Assembly: GCA_902582355.1 (NCBI GenBank)
Contig: CACHRR010000005.1
Span: forward strand, 1-46,332
DNA: 46,332 nt
Origin: an uncultured SAR86 cluster bacterium
GTDB lineage: Bacteria; Pseudomonadota; Gammaproteobacteria; Magnimaribacterales; D2472
Reading direction: 5' to 3'
Part shown: piece after piece, positions 1 through 8,677 of the stretch
Layout of the letters: each line of letters begins with the position of its first letter
Position numbering within the stretch: the stretch's first letter is position 1
Notes under the pieces: model-generated
Databases searched by the model: none
What the model was told of the DNA's origin: nothing
Seen by the model: only the letters and a program-made list of their open reading frames with translations
Made by a program: the position numbers and the translations under genes

Positions 1-445
1 TATATCATTGCCAATAAAAATGCTAACTATACATACATCTGGAGGAAAAGAAATGATGTTAGCTGCTATGGAGGCAATTTCAGGAAAAGACATAAAAGTT
101 TTTGGTGTGACAGCTTTGACAAGTTTAAGCGATGAAGATACTGCAGAAATTTATAAAAGCTCATCGTTTGATCATGTAAGTTCCATGTTAGATTTAGCAG
201 AGTCTGCGGGGATAGATGGTGTTGTATGTTCCCCACATGAATTGAACCTTGTAAGTAAAAGAAAATCATTACTATCTATAACACCAGGCATAAGAATAAA
301 AAAGTCAAAAGATGATCAAAAAAGAATCATGTCACCAAAGCAAGCAATTAAGCTTGGTGCAGATTATTTGGTTATTGGAAGACCAATCACAAAATCAGAT
401 AATATCAAGAAATCCTTAGATGATATTCATGAGAGCATACAGTGA
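1..445 (+). CDS. pyrF: Orotidine 5'-phosphate decarboxylase, 3' part
   Basis: Decarboxylates OMP to UMP, the last step of pyrimidine synthesis. The gene is cut by the window start: the frame is open from base 2, so the N-terminal third, including the catalytic Asp-Lys region, lies outside. Visible family signatures are IHTSGG near the cut, then GIDGVVCSPHE, TPGIR, DQKRIMSP and GADYLVIGRPIT at the C-terminus. The last two form the phosphate-binding part of the TIM barrel. The stop overlaps the GTG start of pgi by four bases (GTGA), suggesting translational coupling. The identification is firm. Confidence 0.95.
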   Translation, partial: ISLPIKMLTIHTSGGKEMMLAAMEAISGKDIKVFGVTALTSLSDEDTAEIYKSSSFDHVSSMLDLAESAGIDGVVCSPHELNLVSKRKSLLSITPGIRIKKSKDDQKRIMSPKQAIKLGADYLVIGRPITKSDNIKKSLDDIHESIQ

Positions 446-1767
446 TAAAAGAAAACTCACCTTCTTTTATCTTTGATAATGAACTAGTAAGCTTTAAAAC
501 ATATATTGATGAGTTTACATTCGAGTTATATAAAGAATTTGATTTAATGGCAGATAATTTAGATTTGCATTCAAAAATAGATGATTTATTTGATGGCAAG
601 AAAGTTAACTATACAGAGAACTTGGCAGCTTGGCATACTAAATACAGGGATAATTATAGTCCCAGCTCTTTTGATACTCCCTCAAATAAAAGTCAGCAAG
701 CAAAATTATCTAATTTGAAAGATCTTTGTAAAGCTGCTCAAAACATAGTCACAATTGGCATCGGAGGTTCGTTTGAGGGCCCTAAGATGTTTCTGGAGTC
801 ACTAAACATTGAACATGAAGATACTAATTTTATATTTATAACTGGTTCTGATTCATTGGAATTTAGAATTAAAACTATGAAATTAAATCCAAAAGATACA
901 ATCTTTCTTGTTTCATCGAAATCTTTTACAACTTCAGAAACAATTTCAATATTAAACGAAGCTATTAACTGGTCAGGAGAAATAAGTAGATTTGTAGCTA
1001 TTACAGCTAATATAAATGAAGCCGAAAGATATAATATTGACAATATTATTGAATTTGATCAGGAGATTGGAGGAAGATATTCAATTTGGTCAGAAATTTC
1101 TTCGTTAATTCACTGTTTAAAAAAAAATGATTTCGATGCTTTTATGGCAGGCGGAAAACAAGCTGACAATGACTTAAAAACAAATGATTCTTATTTAAAA
1201 TTTGTCAAGAATTTAGCTTATAGTGATATTTGGCTAAATAATGTCAAAAATAAAAATTCAAGAGTAGTTCTTTCATACATTTGGAATTTAAGATCTTTTC
1301 CTAATTATGTTCAACAGCTTGAAATGGAATCTCTCGGAAAGCAAAATTCAAAAGATTCAAAGTTCAAAAAAACAGGTCAGATAATTTTTGGCGGTTATGG
1401 ACCAACAGCACAACATTCATACTTTCAGTTGTTACATCAGGGCACCCAAGATATATGTGCAGACATTATTTTAAATAAAAAAGATAAAAAAAGTTTGTCT
1501 TATGCTCAAGCTATTACTCAGTCAAAGCTTTTCTCTCAAGGTGCTAATGATCTAAAAAATGAAGAAAAAATTAATGCAAATATACCCACCAACCTTTTCT
1601 TAATAAATGGTTCATCCTCATATGAACTTGGCTATCTAATTGCAACTTGGGAACACAGAATATTCATAACAGCCGTTATATTAAACATTAATCCATTTGA
1701 TCAGTTTGGTGTAAGCGCAGGTAAGACTTATACTAACCGTTTCTTATCAGACAAAGACTATATTTAG
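442..1767 (+). CDS. pgi: Glucose-6-phosphate isomerase, short form
   Basis: Interconverts glucose-6-P and fructose-6-P in the cytoplasm. It links glycolysis to the nucleotide-sugar pathways encoded further on. The GTG start at 442 overlaps the pyrF stop and has a GAGAG Shine-Dalgarno six bases upstream. Two SIS folds are recognisable: GIGGSFEG near residue 106, SKSFTTSET near 160, GGRYSIWS near 210, the family signature QLEMESLGK near 293, QHSYFQLLHQGT near 324, and NPFDQFGVSAGK near the C-terminus. At 441 residues it matches the short (Bacillus-type) PGI length rather than the roughly 550 residues of E. coli. Confidence 0.95.
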   Translation: MIKENSPSFIFDNELVSFKTYIDEFTFELYKEFDLMADNLDLHSKIDDLFDGKKVNYTENLAAWHTKYRDNYSPSSFDTPSNKSQQAKLSNLKDLCKAAQNIVTIGIGGSFEGPKMFLESLNIEHEDTNFIFITGSDSLEFRIKTMKLNPKDTIFLVSSKSFTTSETISILNEAINWSGEISRFVAITANINEAERYNIDNIIEFDQEIGGRYSIWSEISSLIHCLKKNDFDAFMAGGKQADNDLKTNDSYLKFVKNLAYSDIWLNNVKNKNSRVVLSYIWNLRSFPNYVQQLEMESLGKQNSKDSKFKKTGQIIFGGYGPTAQHSYFQLLHQGTQDICADIILNKKDKKSLSYAQAITQSKLFSQGANDLKNEEKINANIPTNLFLINGSSSYELGYLIATWEHRIFITAVILNINPFDQFGVSAGKTYTNRFLSDKDYI

Positions 1768-1780
1768 AGATATTTTTGTT

Positions 1781-3562
1781 ATGTCTATTAATTTAAAGAA
1801 AGTTCCTAATACATCAGGTGTTTATAAATTTTTTAATAAACATGAGATTATTTATATCGGTAAGGCAAAAGATTTAAAAAAAAGAGTTTCTTCATACTTT
1901 GGCAAGTCATTTAAAGATAGAAAGACTTCCCAAATAAAATTACTAACGGACAAAATAGAAACATTTACTACTAAAAATGAAGTTGAAGCATTACTACTTG
2001 AACAAATGCTAATTAAAGAAAATAAACCAAAATTTAATATTTTATTACGAGATGACAAAACATATCCTTATATTTATTTTTCTTTAGATCATGAATTTCC
2101 GGGTATTTACTCTAAAAGAACAAAAAATGCTGTTGATAAAAAATATTTTGGGCCTTTTGTAAGCTCAGAAGCAGTAAAGAAATCCATTAAAGAAATTCAA
2201 AAAATCTTCAAAGTAAGAAATTGTAGCGATAATACTTTTGCCAATAGGACTAGGCCTTGTATAGAATTCCAAATGAAGAGATGTTCTGCTCCATGTGTAC
2301 AGAAAATAAAAAAAGTGGATTATTTCGAAGATGTTACGAGTGCAAAATCGTTTCTTTCATCTTCAGATACTAAAACTATTCAGAGATTTTCAAGTGATAT
2401 TGAAAAAGCTGTATCTAAACTTGATTTTGAGAAGGCAGCTGAAATAAGAGATCGCTTAAAAAGATTTAGTCTCTTAAAAGAGGAGCAATCGGTAGTTACT
2501 ATGGCTAATGATATTGATATATTTTCAGTCAGCTCTGAAATGAGTTATCTTGGTGTTTCTATTATCGTTGTAAGGAACGGAAAAATTAGAGGAACTAAAA
2601 CTCATTTGATTAAACAAGCTAATTATGTTTCTCTTGAAGATGTATATCATAGTGCTATTTTTAATTTTTATGATAATCAGACAGATATTCCAAAAAAAAT
2701 TCTTTGTGCTAATGCATTAGAAGATAAAAAAATTCTAGAAAAAATGATCCAAGCAAAACATAAAAAAGTTGTAAAAATTATCCATACACCAAGCAAATCC
2801 ATTAAACCGATATTTAATTTATGTAATTTAAATTCAATGCAAGTAATAAAGAATCACATAAGTAAAGAAGATAAATATACATTTGCATTGAGTGAGTTAA
2901 GCAATTATTTAGGCTTGAAAGACATCAACAAAATTGAAGGTTATGATGTCAGTCATATTTCTGGCGATAATGCTGTGGCTTCTTGTGTAGTTTTTTCTAA
3001 AACAGGACCCTCAAAAAATAACTACAGATTATTTAATATTCCCAAAAAACTCTCTGGAAACGATATAGGTTCATTAGAACACGTCATTGAAAGAAGACTG
3101 AAATATTTCGATGATCAAAAAACAAAACCTGATTTGCTTCTTATAGATGGGGGAAAATCTCAATTAAATTTCGTTAGGAGAATTATTAATGGATCGAGGC
3201 ATAGTGATCTTAAAGTAATTTCTATTGCAAAAGGAGCAAACAGACTAAGGGCTACCGAAACCATTATTGGAGAAAAAGGGATACTCGAATTAGATAAATA
3301 CTCAAAGGCTTTTTTACTATTGCAAGAAGTTAGAGACGAATCTCATAGATTTGCAATTCAAGCACAAAGAAAAAACAAAAGGAGTAAAATAACTAAATCT
3401 GAACTAGATAGCATAGAGGGAATAGGGAAAGTTAAAAAGCAAAGACTAATTAAAAAGTTTAAAAGTGTAAAAAATATTAAATCAGCATCAAAAAAAGATT
3501 TAATGCTTGTAGAAGGCATAAATGAAAAAATAGTTATGAAAATTAAAGAAAATTTAAAATGA
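1781..3562 (+). CDS. uvrC: Excinuclease ABC subunit C
   Basis: Makes the dual incisions in nucleotide excision repair after UvrAB loads on the lesion. Domains in order: GIY-YIG endonuclease in the first 90 residues (GVYKF...IIYIGKAKDLKKR); a Cys-containing segment around 150-175; a UVR motif near 195-235 that contacts UvrB; an RNase H-like second nuclease domain from about 385 (IEGYDVSHISG, then LLLIDGGKSQL); and a C-terminal helix-hairpin-helix pair (LDSIEGIGKVKKQRL, LMLVEGINEKI). The 593-residue length is normal. The TGA stop overlaps the pgsA ATG (ATGA). The uvrC-pgsA order is the same as in E. coli. Confidence 0.97.
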   Translation: MSINLKKVPNTSGVYKFFNKHEIIYIGKAKDLKKRVSSYFGKSFKDRKTSQIKLLTDKIETFTTKNEVEALLLEQMLIKENKPKFNILLRDDKTYPYIYFSLDHEFPGIYSKRTKNAVDKKYFGPFVSSEAVKKSIKEIQKIFKVRNCSDNTFANRTRPCIEFQMKRCSAPCVQKIKKVDYFEDVTSAKSFLSSSDTKTIQRFSSDIEKAVSKLDFEKAAEIRDRLKRFSLLKEEQSVVTMANDIDIFSVSSEMSYLGVSIIVVRNGKIRGTKTHLIKQANYVSLEDVYHSAIFNFYDNQTDIPKKILCANALEDKKILEKMIQAKHKKVVKIIHTPSKSIKPIFNLCNLNSMQVIKNHISKEDKYTFALSELSNYLGLKDINKIEGYDVSHISGDNAVASCVVFSKTGPSKNNYRLFNIPKKLSGNDIGSLEHVIERRLKYFDDQKTKPDLLLIDGGKSQLNFVRRIINGSRHSDLKVISIAKGANRLRATETIIGEKGILELDKYSKAFLLLQEVRDESHRFAIQAQRKNKRSKITKSELDSIEGIGKVKKQRLIKKFKSVKNIKSASKKDLMLVEGINEKIVMKIKENLK

Positions 3563-4095
3563 AGGTAGCGCTAGTTAATTTAATAACTCTTTCAAGAATT
3601 GTACTTGCTATTATTATATTTCTTCTTCTTGCAATAGATAATTATTTAGAAGTTGCATTAGTATTATTCACAATTGCAGGATTAACAGATTATCTAGATG
3701 GATATTTTGCAAGAAAATTTTCTTTAACATCTCAACTTGGTGAAATACTTGATCCAATAGCAGACAAGATCGTTATAATTTTTCTTTTTTTTGGCCTTGC
3801 ATTAAATTTATCTAGTTATTTGATAGGCTTTATAGGCTCCTGCATCATAACAAGAGAAATTTGGGTAAGCGCCTTAAGAGACCTTAATTCAAGAAATTTA
3901 AATGTTGAGGCTACTAAGGTTATATTTCTAGCAAAGATCAAAACCTCAATTCAACTGTTTACTATATTCATATACTTGGTTGCATTAGCTTTTAATAAGA
4001 TGTTGCTTATCATATTTGCTGATATATTTATGATTATTTCATTGCTTATAACTCTATACACCGGCTATATTTATACATTAAAGACATTTAAGTAA
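3559..4095 (+). CDS. pgsA: CDP-diacylglycerol-glycerol-3-phosphate 3-phosphatidyltransferase
   Basis: Makes phosphatidylglycerol-phosphate from CDP-diacylglycerol and glycerol-3-P, the committed step to acidic phospholipids in the inner membrane. The CDP-alcohol phosphotransferase signature D-x2-DG-x2-AR-x8-G-x3-D-x3-D is complete at about residues 44-70 (DYLDGYFAR ... GEILDPIADK). Several hydrophobic helices surround it, as expected for this integral membrane family, and 178 residues is a normal length. It is translationally coupled to uvrC through a four-base overlap. Confidence 0.95.
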   Translation: MKVALVNLITLSRIVLAIIIFLLLAIDNYLEVALVLFTIAGLTDYLDGYFARKFSLTSQLGEILDPIADKIVIIFLFFGLALNLSSYLIGFIGSCIITREIWVSALRDLNSRNLNVEATKVIFLAKIKTSIQLFTIFIYLVALAFNKMLLIIFADIFMIISLLITLYTGYIYTLKTFK

Positions 4096-4103
4096 ATATA
4101 TTT

Positions 4104-4946
4104 ATGAGAGTTGCAATAATTGGGTATGGTTTTGTTGGCAAGGCATTAGAATTTGGAATAAAAAATAATGTAAAAATTTTTAAAGTAGACCCAAACTTAG
4201 GTACAGAAATTTCTGAGTTGGTTGATTTTGAGCCTAACGTATGTTTCATCTGTGTGCCAACGCCTATGAACGATGATGGATCACAGGATACTAGCATTCT
4301 TCAAAAAGTAATAGATGACTTATTACTATATTCAATATCTTCATTAATAATTTTAAAAAGTACTGTTCTTCCAAATTATGTTAATAAATTTCAAAACCTT
4401 ATTCCGGACATAGTTCTTAATCCAGAATTTCTAAGAGAACGTCATGCAAATGAGGATTTTATAAATTCAAAACTGATAGTTTTAGGAGGAATTAAAGAAT
4501 CAACAAAGTTAGCTGCTAACTTTTACAAAAATTATACCAACTGTATTGAAACTAATTATAAGCATACCGACTTGATATCAGCAGCATTAATAAAGTACTC
4601 AATAAATACATTTTTAGCGCTTAAAGTCACATTCTTTAATCAATTGCATGATGTTTTTTCTGAATCACATCCATTAATGAATTGGGAAGATTTTGTAGAT
4701 ATTATTGCAACTGATCAAAGAATTGGCCATTCTCACATGAAAGTTCCTGGAATTGATGGTAAGTTTGGATACGGTGGGCCATGTTTCCCAAAAGACTGTA
4801 ATGCACTAATTGCTTATTCTGAAGATATTGGTAAGCCTTTTGAGCTTCTGAAAAAAAGCTCAGAAATTAATAATAAAATTCGAAAACAATATAAAAAGCT
4901 TAGTAAAAGAGAAATCGACCAGAACATAAATTATAGTAATGATTAG
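4104..4946 (+). CDS. UDP-glucose/GDP-mannose dehydrogenase family protein lacking the C-terminal domain
   Basis: The family oxidises a nucleotide sugar twice at C6 to a uronic acid. The N-terminal Rossmann motif GYGFVG is at residues 7-12. NPEFLRE near 113, a lysine-rich central helix and the active-site Cys in GGPCFPKD (Cys227) are all present. The protein stops at 280 residues, whereas UDP-glucose dehydrogenases usually have 390-450, so the third domain that binds the UDP moiety is missing. The reading frame ends cleanly and the next gene starts 18 bases later, so this is not an obvious frameshift. The substrate is uncertain: it may be a true two-domain variant or need a partner. It lies between pgsA and tRNA-Cys together with another sugar gene. 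Confidence 0.8.
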   Translation: MRVAIIGYGFVGKALEFGIKNNVKIFKVDPNLGTEISELVDFEPNVCFICVPTPMNDDGSQDTSILQKVIDDLLLYSISSLIILKSTVLPNYVNKFQNLIPDIVLNPEFLRERHANEDFINSKLIVLGGIKESTKLAANFYKNYTNCIETNYKHTDLISAALIKYSINTFLALKVTFFNQLHDVFSESHPLMNWEDFVDIIATDQRIGHSHMKVPGIDGKFGYGGPCFPKDCNALIAYSEDIGKPFELLKKSSEINNKIRKQYKKLSKREIDQNINYSND

Positions 4947-4964
4947 TATTTACACATAACCAAA

Positions 4965-5723
4965 ATGAAAATTACTATTGTAAGTGGAGGATTTGATCCA
5001 TTACATTCTGGACATGTTGCCTATTTTAAATCAGCAAAAGAATTTGGAGATAAATTAATAGTTGCATTAAATAGCGATCAATGGCTTATAAAGAAAAAAA
5101 GTAAATTTTTTATGCCATTTAATGAAAGAAAAGCAATTATTGAAAGTATTGGTTACGTCGATATGGTTATTGATTTTAAAGATGATGAAGTTGGCAGCTG
5201 CATAGATGCCCTAGAAAAAGCTAAAATTCTCTTTCCAAATGATGAATTATTCTTTGCAAATGGTGGCGATAGAAATAATAAAAATATTCCTGAAATGTCA
5301 GTAGATGGAATTGAATTTCTATTTGGTATTGGAGGAAATGATAAAAAAAACTCTTCATCATGGATACTCAATAATTGGCAATATTATTTTGAGGAAAGAA
5401 AGTGGGGAGCTTTTTTCAATTTATATGAAACAAAGGATATTAAAGTAAAAGAATTGATTGTTGAGCCTGGAAAGTCTATGAGCTTTCAAAGACATCTAAA
5501 AAGAAATGAAATATGGTTGGTGAGTGAAGGTGTATGTGAAGTAAAATCATCAAAAGAGGAATCACCAGATAATATTAAAAAAATTACGTTGAAAAAATTT
5601 GATTATTTTTTTGTATCAATTGGACATTGGCATCAAATCATTAATAAGTCTGAAAAGCAAACACGTATTATTGAAATTCAATACGGTGATGAATGTGTAG
5701 AAGATGATATAGAAAGGTTGTAA
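4965..5723 (+). CDS. Nucleotidyltransferase (RfaE2/TagD-like) fused to a cupin domain
   Basis: Two domains are visible. Residues 1 to about 130 are a cytidylyltransferase-fold domain with the HxGH motif (HSGH, residues 14-17) after GGFDPL, then ALNSDQWLIKKK, FANGGDR and the SSSW segment that plays the role of the ISSTxI motif. Such enzymes transfer AMP or CMP to a sugar- or alditol-phosphate. Residues from about 140 to the end form a cupin like the C-terminal part of type II phosphomannose isomerases (EPGKSMSFQRHLKRNEIW, then HWHQI). The fusion suggests one protein that handles a sugar phosphate and its activation, but the substrate cannot be read from the sequence. It follows the truncated dehydrogenase by 18 bases and is probably in the same transcript. 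Confidence 0.75.
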   Translation: MKITIVSGGFDPLHSGHVAYFKSAKEFGDKLIVALNSDQWLIKKKSKFFMPFNERKAIIESIGYVDMVIDFKDDEVGSCIDALEKAKILFPNDELFFANGGDRNNKNIPEMSVDGIEFLFGIGGNDKKNSSSWILNNWQYYFEERKWGAFFNLYETKDIKVKELIVEPGKSMSFQRHLKRNEIWLVSEGVCEVKSSKEESPDNIKKITLKKFDYFFVSIGHWHQIINKSEKQTRIIEIQYGDECVEDDIERL

Positions 5724-5736
5724 ATTAAATTATTTC

Positions 5737-5772
5737 TTATTTATATTTTTATTAATCTGTATACAATAGCAA
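5737..5772 (+). promoter_or_regulatory. Putative promoter of the tRNA-Cys/tRNA-Leu unit
   Basis: A -10-like TATACA lies at 5760-5765, about 17 bases before the tRNA-Cys 5' end. An AT-rich weak -35 (TTATTT region) lies about 17 bases upstream. Assigned by position and similarity only. Confidence 0.35.
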
Positions 5773-5782
5773 ATCTAATATT

Positions 5783-5856
5783 GGCTGGATGGCAGAGTGG
5801 TCATGCAGCGGCCTGCAAAGCCGTTTACGCCGGTTCGATTCCGGCTTCAGCCTCCA
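5783..5856 (+). tRNA. tRNA-Cys (GCA)
   Basis: The cloverleaf can be folded by hand. The acceptor GGCTGGA pairs with TTCAGCC with one G-T pair, followed by the discriminator T and an encoded CCA. The anticodon loop is CTGCAAA with anticodon GCA, and the T arm contains GGTTCGATTCC. With tRNA-Leu(UAA) it reproduces the cysT-leuZ pair that follows pgsA in E. coli; the tRNA-Gly of that operon is absent here. Confidence 0.97.
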
Positions 5857-5862
5857 TTAAAA

Positions 5863-5882
5863 ACTTTTAAACATTTAAAAGT
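5863..5882. repeat. Perfect AT-rich palindrome between the two tRNAs
   Basis: ACTTTTAAA, the two-base loop CA, then TTTAAAAGT: nine perfect base pairs directly after the tRNA-Cys 3' end. No T-run follows, so it is not a classical terminator. It could be a processing or 3'-trimming landmark in the tRNA precursor. Confidence 0.6.
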
Positions 5883-5913
5883 ATAATATTAAGATATTGG
5901 TATCTATTAGCTT

Positions 5914-6000
5914 GCCCGAGTGGTGGAATTGGTAGACACAAGGGACTTAAAATCCCTCGATAGAAATATCGTGCCGGTTCAAGTCCGGCCTCGGGTACCA
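5914..6000 (+). tRNA. tRNA-Leu (UAA)
   Basis: Class II tRNA of 87 bases with encoded CCA. The acceptor GCCCGAG pairs with CTCGGGT. The anticodon stem AGGGA/TCCCT encloses the loop CTTAAAA, giving anticodon TAA. A variable arm (CGATAGAAATATCG) and a T arm with GGTTCAAGTCC follow. It is the counterpart of E. coli leuZ. Confidence 0.97.
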
Positions 6001-6061
6001 ATATATATACTTTTATGTTTCTTGCTTTAATTTTTTGTGGTAATAAAAAACACATAATCTA

Positions 6062-6070
6062 TGCTAAAAT
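6062..6070 (+). promoter_or_regulatory. Putative extended -10 promoter of the polysaccharide locus
   Basis: TGCTAAAAT fits an extended -10 element (TGnTAnAAT) 36 bases before the wzz start. No convincing -35 is spaced correctly, which is tolerable for an extended -10. No JUMPstart/ops element (GGCGGTAG) was seen nearby. Confidence 0.35.
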
Positions 6071-6105
6071 CGTTATCCTCACAAAACTGATTTTGATAAA
6101 AAGCT

Positions 6106-7008
6106 ATGACACAAAACATTGATTACCATGATGATGAGATTGATCTTAAAGATTTATTGAGAGTATTATGGATTCAAAAGAAAATAATTATTTTTATTAC
6201 TGCATTAGGCGCTCTTATTTCTGTCATTGTAGCTCTCTCGCTTCCAAATATTTATTTATCAGAAAGTACCTTGCTTCCAACTTCACAAGAAGATTCTCTT
6301 TCATCAAAGCTAGGCTCTTTATCAACATTATCGAATATTGCTGGTGTTGCTTTGCCAAAGGACTCAGCTTCCAAGAGTGATGAAGCTATAGAAAGAATAA
6401 AATCTTTTGATTTCTTCTCAAAGAATTTTCTTCCAAACATTAAATTAGAAAATATAACCGCGGTTAAAAAATGGTTACCCGATACAAATAAACTTGTTTA
6501 TGACAAAAAAATCTATGATAGCGAACAGCAGGAGTGGATTGATCATAAACCTTCAGAGCAACAGGCTTTTAAGTTTTATCAAGAAATTCTTGGAATTAAC
6601 GCTCCAAAAAATACACCATTTGTTAGAATTTCAATCCAGCATGAATCACCTGCGCTAGCACAAAGATGGGTTGAAATTATTATTAAACAAATTAATGAAA
6701 CTATGCGAACGAATGATGCTGATCAAGCAAAAAAGTCAATATCATTTCTAAACAAAACTGCATCAAGTACAAATGTTCAATCTATAAAAGATGCAATATC
6801 GTCACTTCTTGAAAATCAGATGCAAACTTTAATGTTAACTTCTTCAAATGAGATGTATGTTTTTAAGATAATTGATGCACCAATTATTCCTGAAAGGAAA
6901 TTTAAACCATCAAGAGCCATTATTTGTATTTTGGGTACATTAATATCGGCCTTTATTGGATTATTTATAGCTTTTATTCAACATTATAGAAAATCATCTA
7001 AATTATAA
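6106..7008 (+). CDS. wzz: Wzz-type polysaccharide chain-length determinant
   Basis: Inner-membrane polysaccharide co-polymerase that sets the modal chain length of Wzy-polymerised O-antigen. It has the classical layout: a short acidic cytoplasmic N-terminus (DYHDDEIDLKDLLRVLW), TM1 at about residues 28-48, a roughly 220-residue periplasmic part, a proline-rich segment (APIIPERKFKPSRA) and TM2 at about 272-292. There is no C-terminal kinase domain, so it is the O-antigen type rather than the Wzc capsule type. As the first gene of the locus it supports a Wzx/Wzy-dependent pathway. Confidence 0.9.
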   Translation: MTQNIDYHDDEIDLKDLLRVLWIQKKIIIFITALGALISVIVALSLPNIYLSESTLLPTSQEDSLSSKLGSLSTLSNIAGVALPKDSASKSDEAIERIKSFDFFSKNFLPNIKLENITAVKKWLPDTNKLVYDKKIYDSEQQEWIDHKPSEQQAFKFYQEILGINAPKNTPFVRISIQHESPALAQRWVEIIIKQINETMRTNDADQAKKSISFLNKTASSTNVQSIKDAISSLLENQMQTLMLTSSNEMYVFKIIDAPIIPERKFKPSRAIICILGTLISAFIGLFIAFIQHYRKSSKL

Positions 7009-7058
7009 ACTTTCATATGAATCTATTATTGTTTTTAGTAAAAATATCTTTCAATTAA

Positions 7059-7631
7059 ATGACTATAGATGTCCAAAAAACTTTTTTGTCGTCCGTTTTA
7101 ATAATCACCCCTAAACGTTTTGAGGATGATAGGGGGTTTTTCGAAGAAACATGGAATTTATCATCTTTTAAAAAATATGGAATTGAAACTTCATTTGTCC
7201 AAGACAATCATTCTTACTCTCGCGAAATTGCTACGCTTAGAGGATTGCATTATCAATCTCCACCTTATGCACAAGATAAATTAGTAAGGTGTACTCAAGG
7301 TTCAATACTTGATGTTGCAGTAGACATCAGAAAAAAATCTCCGACATATGGTGAATGGATTGGGATAAAGCTATCAAGAAAAAATGGTAAGCAATTATTG
7401 ATTCCTAAAGGGTTTCTTCATGGTTTTGTGACACTTAGCGAAAATACTGAAGTTCAGTATAAATGTAGCAATATTTATTCATCTGACAATGATGGGTCCA
7501 TTTTATGGAATAGTCTTAATATTGATTGGGGATTATCTAATAATGTTATTCCGATTCTTTCTGATAAGGATAAATCTGCTCAAGCCTTTGAAAATTTTGT
7601 TTCGCCTTTTGAATGGGAGGGTGATATATGA
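7059..7631 (+). CDS. rfbC: dTDP-4-dehydrorhamnose 3,5-epimerase
   Basis: Third step of dTDP-L-rhamnose synthesis: double epimerisation of dTDP-4-keto-6-deoxyglucose. Cupin-fold RmlC signatures are [34 protein letters not shown] (catalytic His near residue 63), [18 protein letters not shown] and IPKGFLHGF. At 190 residues it is full length. The stop overlaps the rfbB ATG by four bases. The four rhamnose genes run C-B-D-A with overlaps throughout. Confidence 0.96.
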   Translation: MTIDVQKTFLSSVLIITPKRFEDDRGFFEETWNLSSFKKYGIETSFVQDNHSYSREIATLRGLHYQSPPYAQDKLVRCTQGSILDVAVDIRKKSPTYGEWIGIKLSRKNGKQLLIPKGFLHGFVTLSENTEVQYKCSNIYSSDNDGSILWNSLNIDWGLSNNVIPILSDKDKSAQAFENFVSPFEWEGDI

Positions 7632-8677
7632 AGATACTAATAACTGGAGGAGCTGGGTTCATTGGTTCTGCTGTAATAAGAGTCGCGATATCTAGAAATC
7701 ACCAGGTTGTCAATGTTGATTCTTTAACATACGCAGCATGCTTGGATAATTTAGTATCAGTGGAGAGTAAGGAAAATTATTTTTTTGAAAATGTTGATAT
7801 CTGCAATCAAAAAGAACTTAATAGAATTTTTTCTTTATACGAACCAGATGCTGTCATGCATTTAGCTGCTGAATCTCACGTTGATAGATCTATAGAAAAC
7901 CCTAGACATTTTATTGAAACGAATATTGTTGGTACATTCAACATGCTTGAATGTGCTAGAAATTACTGGACTTACAACGGAATGCCTAATAATTTTCGTT
8001 TTCACCATATATCTACTGACGAAGTTTTTGGATCTTTGCCCAGTGAAAAATCTGTTAAGTTTCATGAGAAAACCTCTTACGATCCAAGAAGTCCCTACTC
8101 AGCTTCAAAGGCTTCTTCAGATCATTTAGTTCGAGCTTGGAAAGAGACATATAATCTACCAACTTTAATTACGAATTGTTCGAATAATTATGGTCCGTAT
8201 CATTTTCCTGAAAAACTCATACCTGTTGTAATTTTAAATGCATTAGCCGGAGAACCAATACCTATATATGGTAATGGTGAGAACATAAGGGACTGGCTTT
8301 TTGTTGAGGATCATGCAGATGCACTTTTATTGGTGCTTGAAAAAGGTATTGTTGGGGAAAGTTATAATATTGGTGGTGAAAACGAATGCACAAATATAAA
8401 TTTAGTTAATATGATTTGTGAAATTTTAGACAAAAAAAGACCAAAAAGTGCTGGTAGTTATGGGGATCAAATTGTTTTTGTAGAAGATAGGCCTGGTCAT
8501 GATTTGAGATACGCAATTGACCCATCTAAAATTTATAATGAATTAGGATGGCGACCTTCTACTTCACTCAAAGAAGGATTATCACATACTGTGCAATGGT
8601 ATCTAGATAATGAATCATGGTGGAGGCCGTTACTTGATCGGAATGGCATTGGCTCTAGATTAGGTTTAAATTTATGA
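7628..8677 (+). CDS. rfbB: dTDP-glucose 4,6-dehydratase
   Basis: Second step of dTDP-rhamnose synthesis, an extended short-chain dehydrogenase. Seen: the NAD-binding GGAGFIG near residues 7-13, the active-site TDEVFG near 130 with its Asp-Glu pair, the YSASK catalytic Tyr-Lys near 157-161, and [33 protein letters not shown], which are typical of RmlB. The 349-residue length is normal. ATGA overlaps couple it to rfbC before and rfbD after. Confidence 0.97.
   Translation: MKILITGGAGFIGSAVIRVAISRNHQVVNVDSLTYAACLDNLVSVESKENYFFENVDICNQKELNRIFSLYEPDAVMHLAAESHVDRSIENPRHFIETNIVGTFNMLECARNYWTYNGMPNNFRFHHISTDEVFGSLPSEKSVKFHEKTSYDPRSPYSASKASSDHLVRAWKETYNLPTLITNCSNNYGPYHFPEKLIPVVILNALAGEPIPIYGNGENIRDWLFVEDHADALLLVLEKGIVGESYNIGGENECTNINLVNMICEILDKKRPKSAGSYGDQIVFVEDRPGHDLRYAIDPSKIYNELGWRPSTSLKEGLSHTVQWYLDNESWWRPLLDRNGIGSRLGLNL

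Noticed and set aside
5867-6055. Minus-strand ORF with a VPEAGLEPAR-like start
   Set aside because: It is the antisense reading of the tRNA-Leu gene, a well-known false protein arising opposite tRNA T arms.
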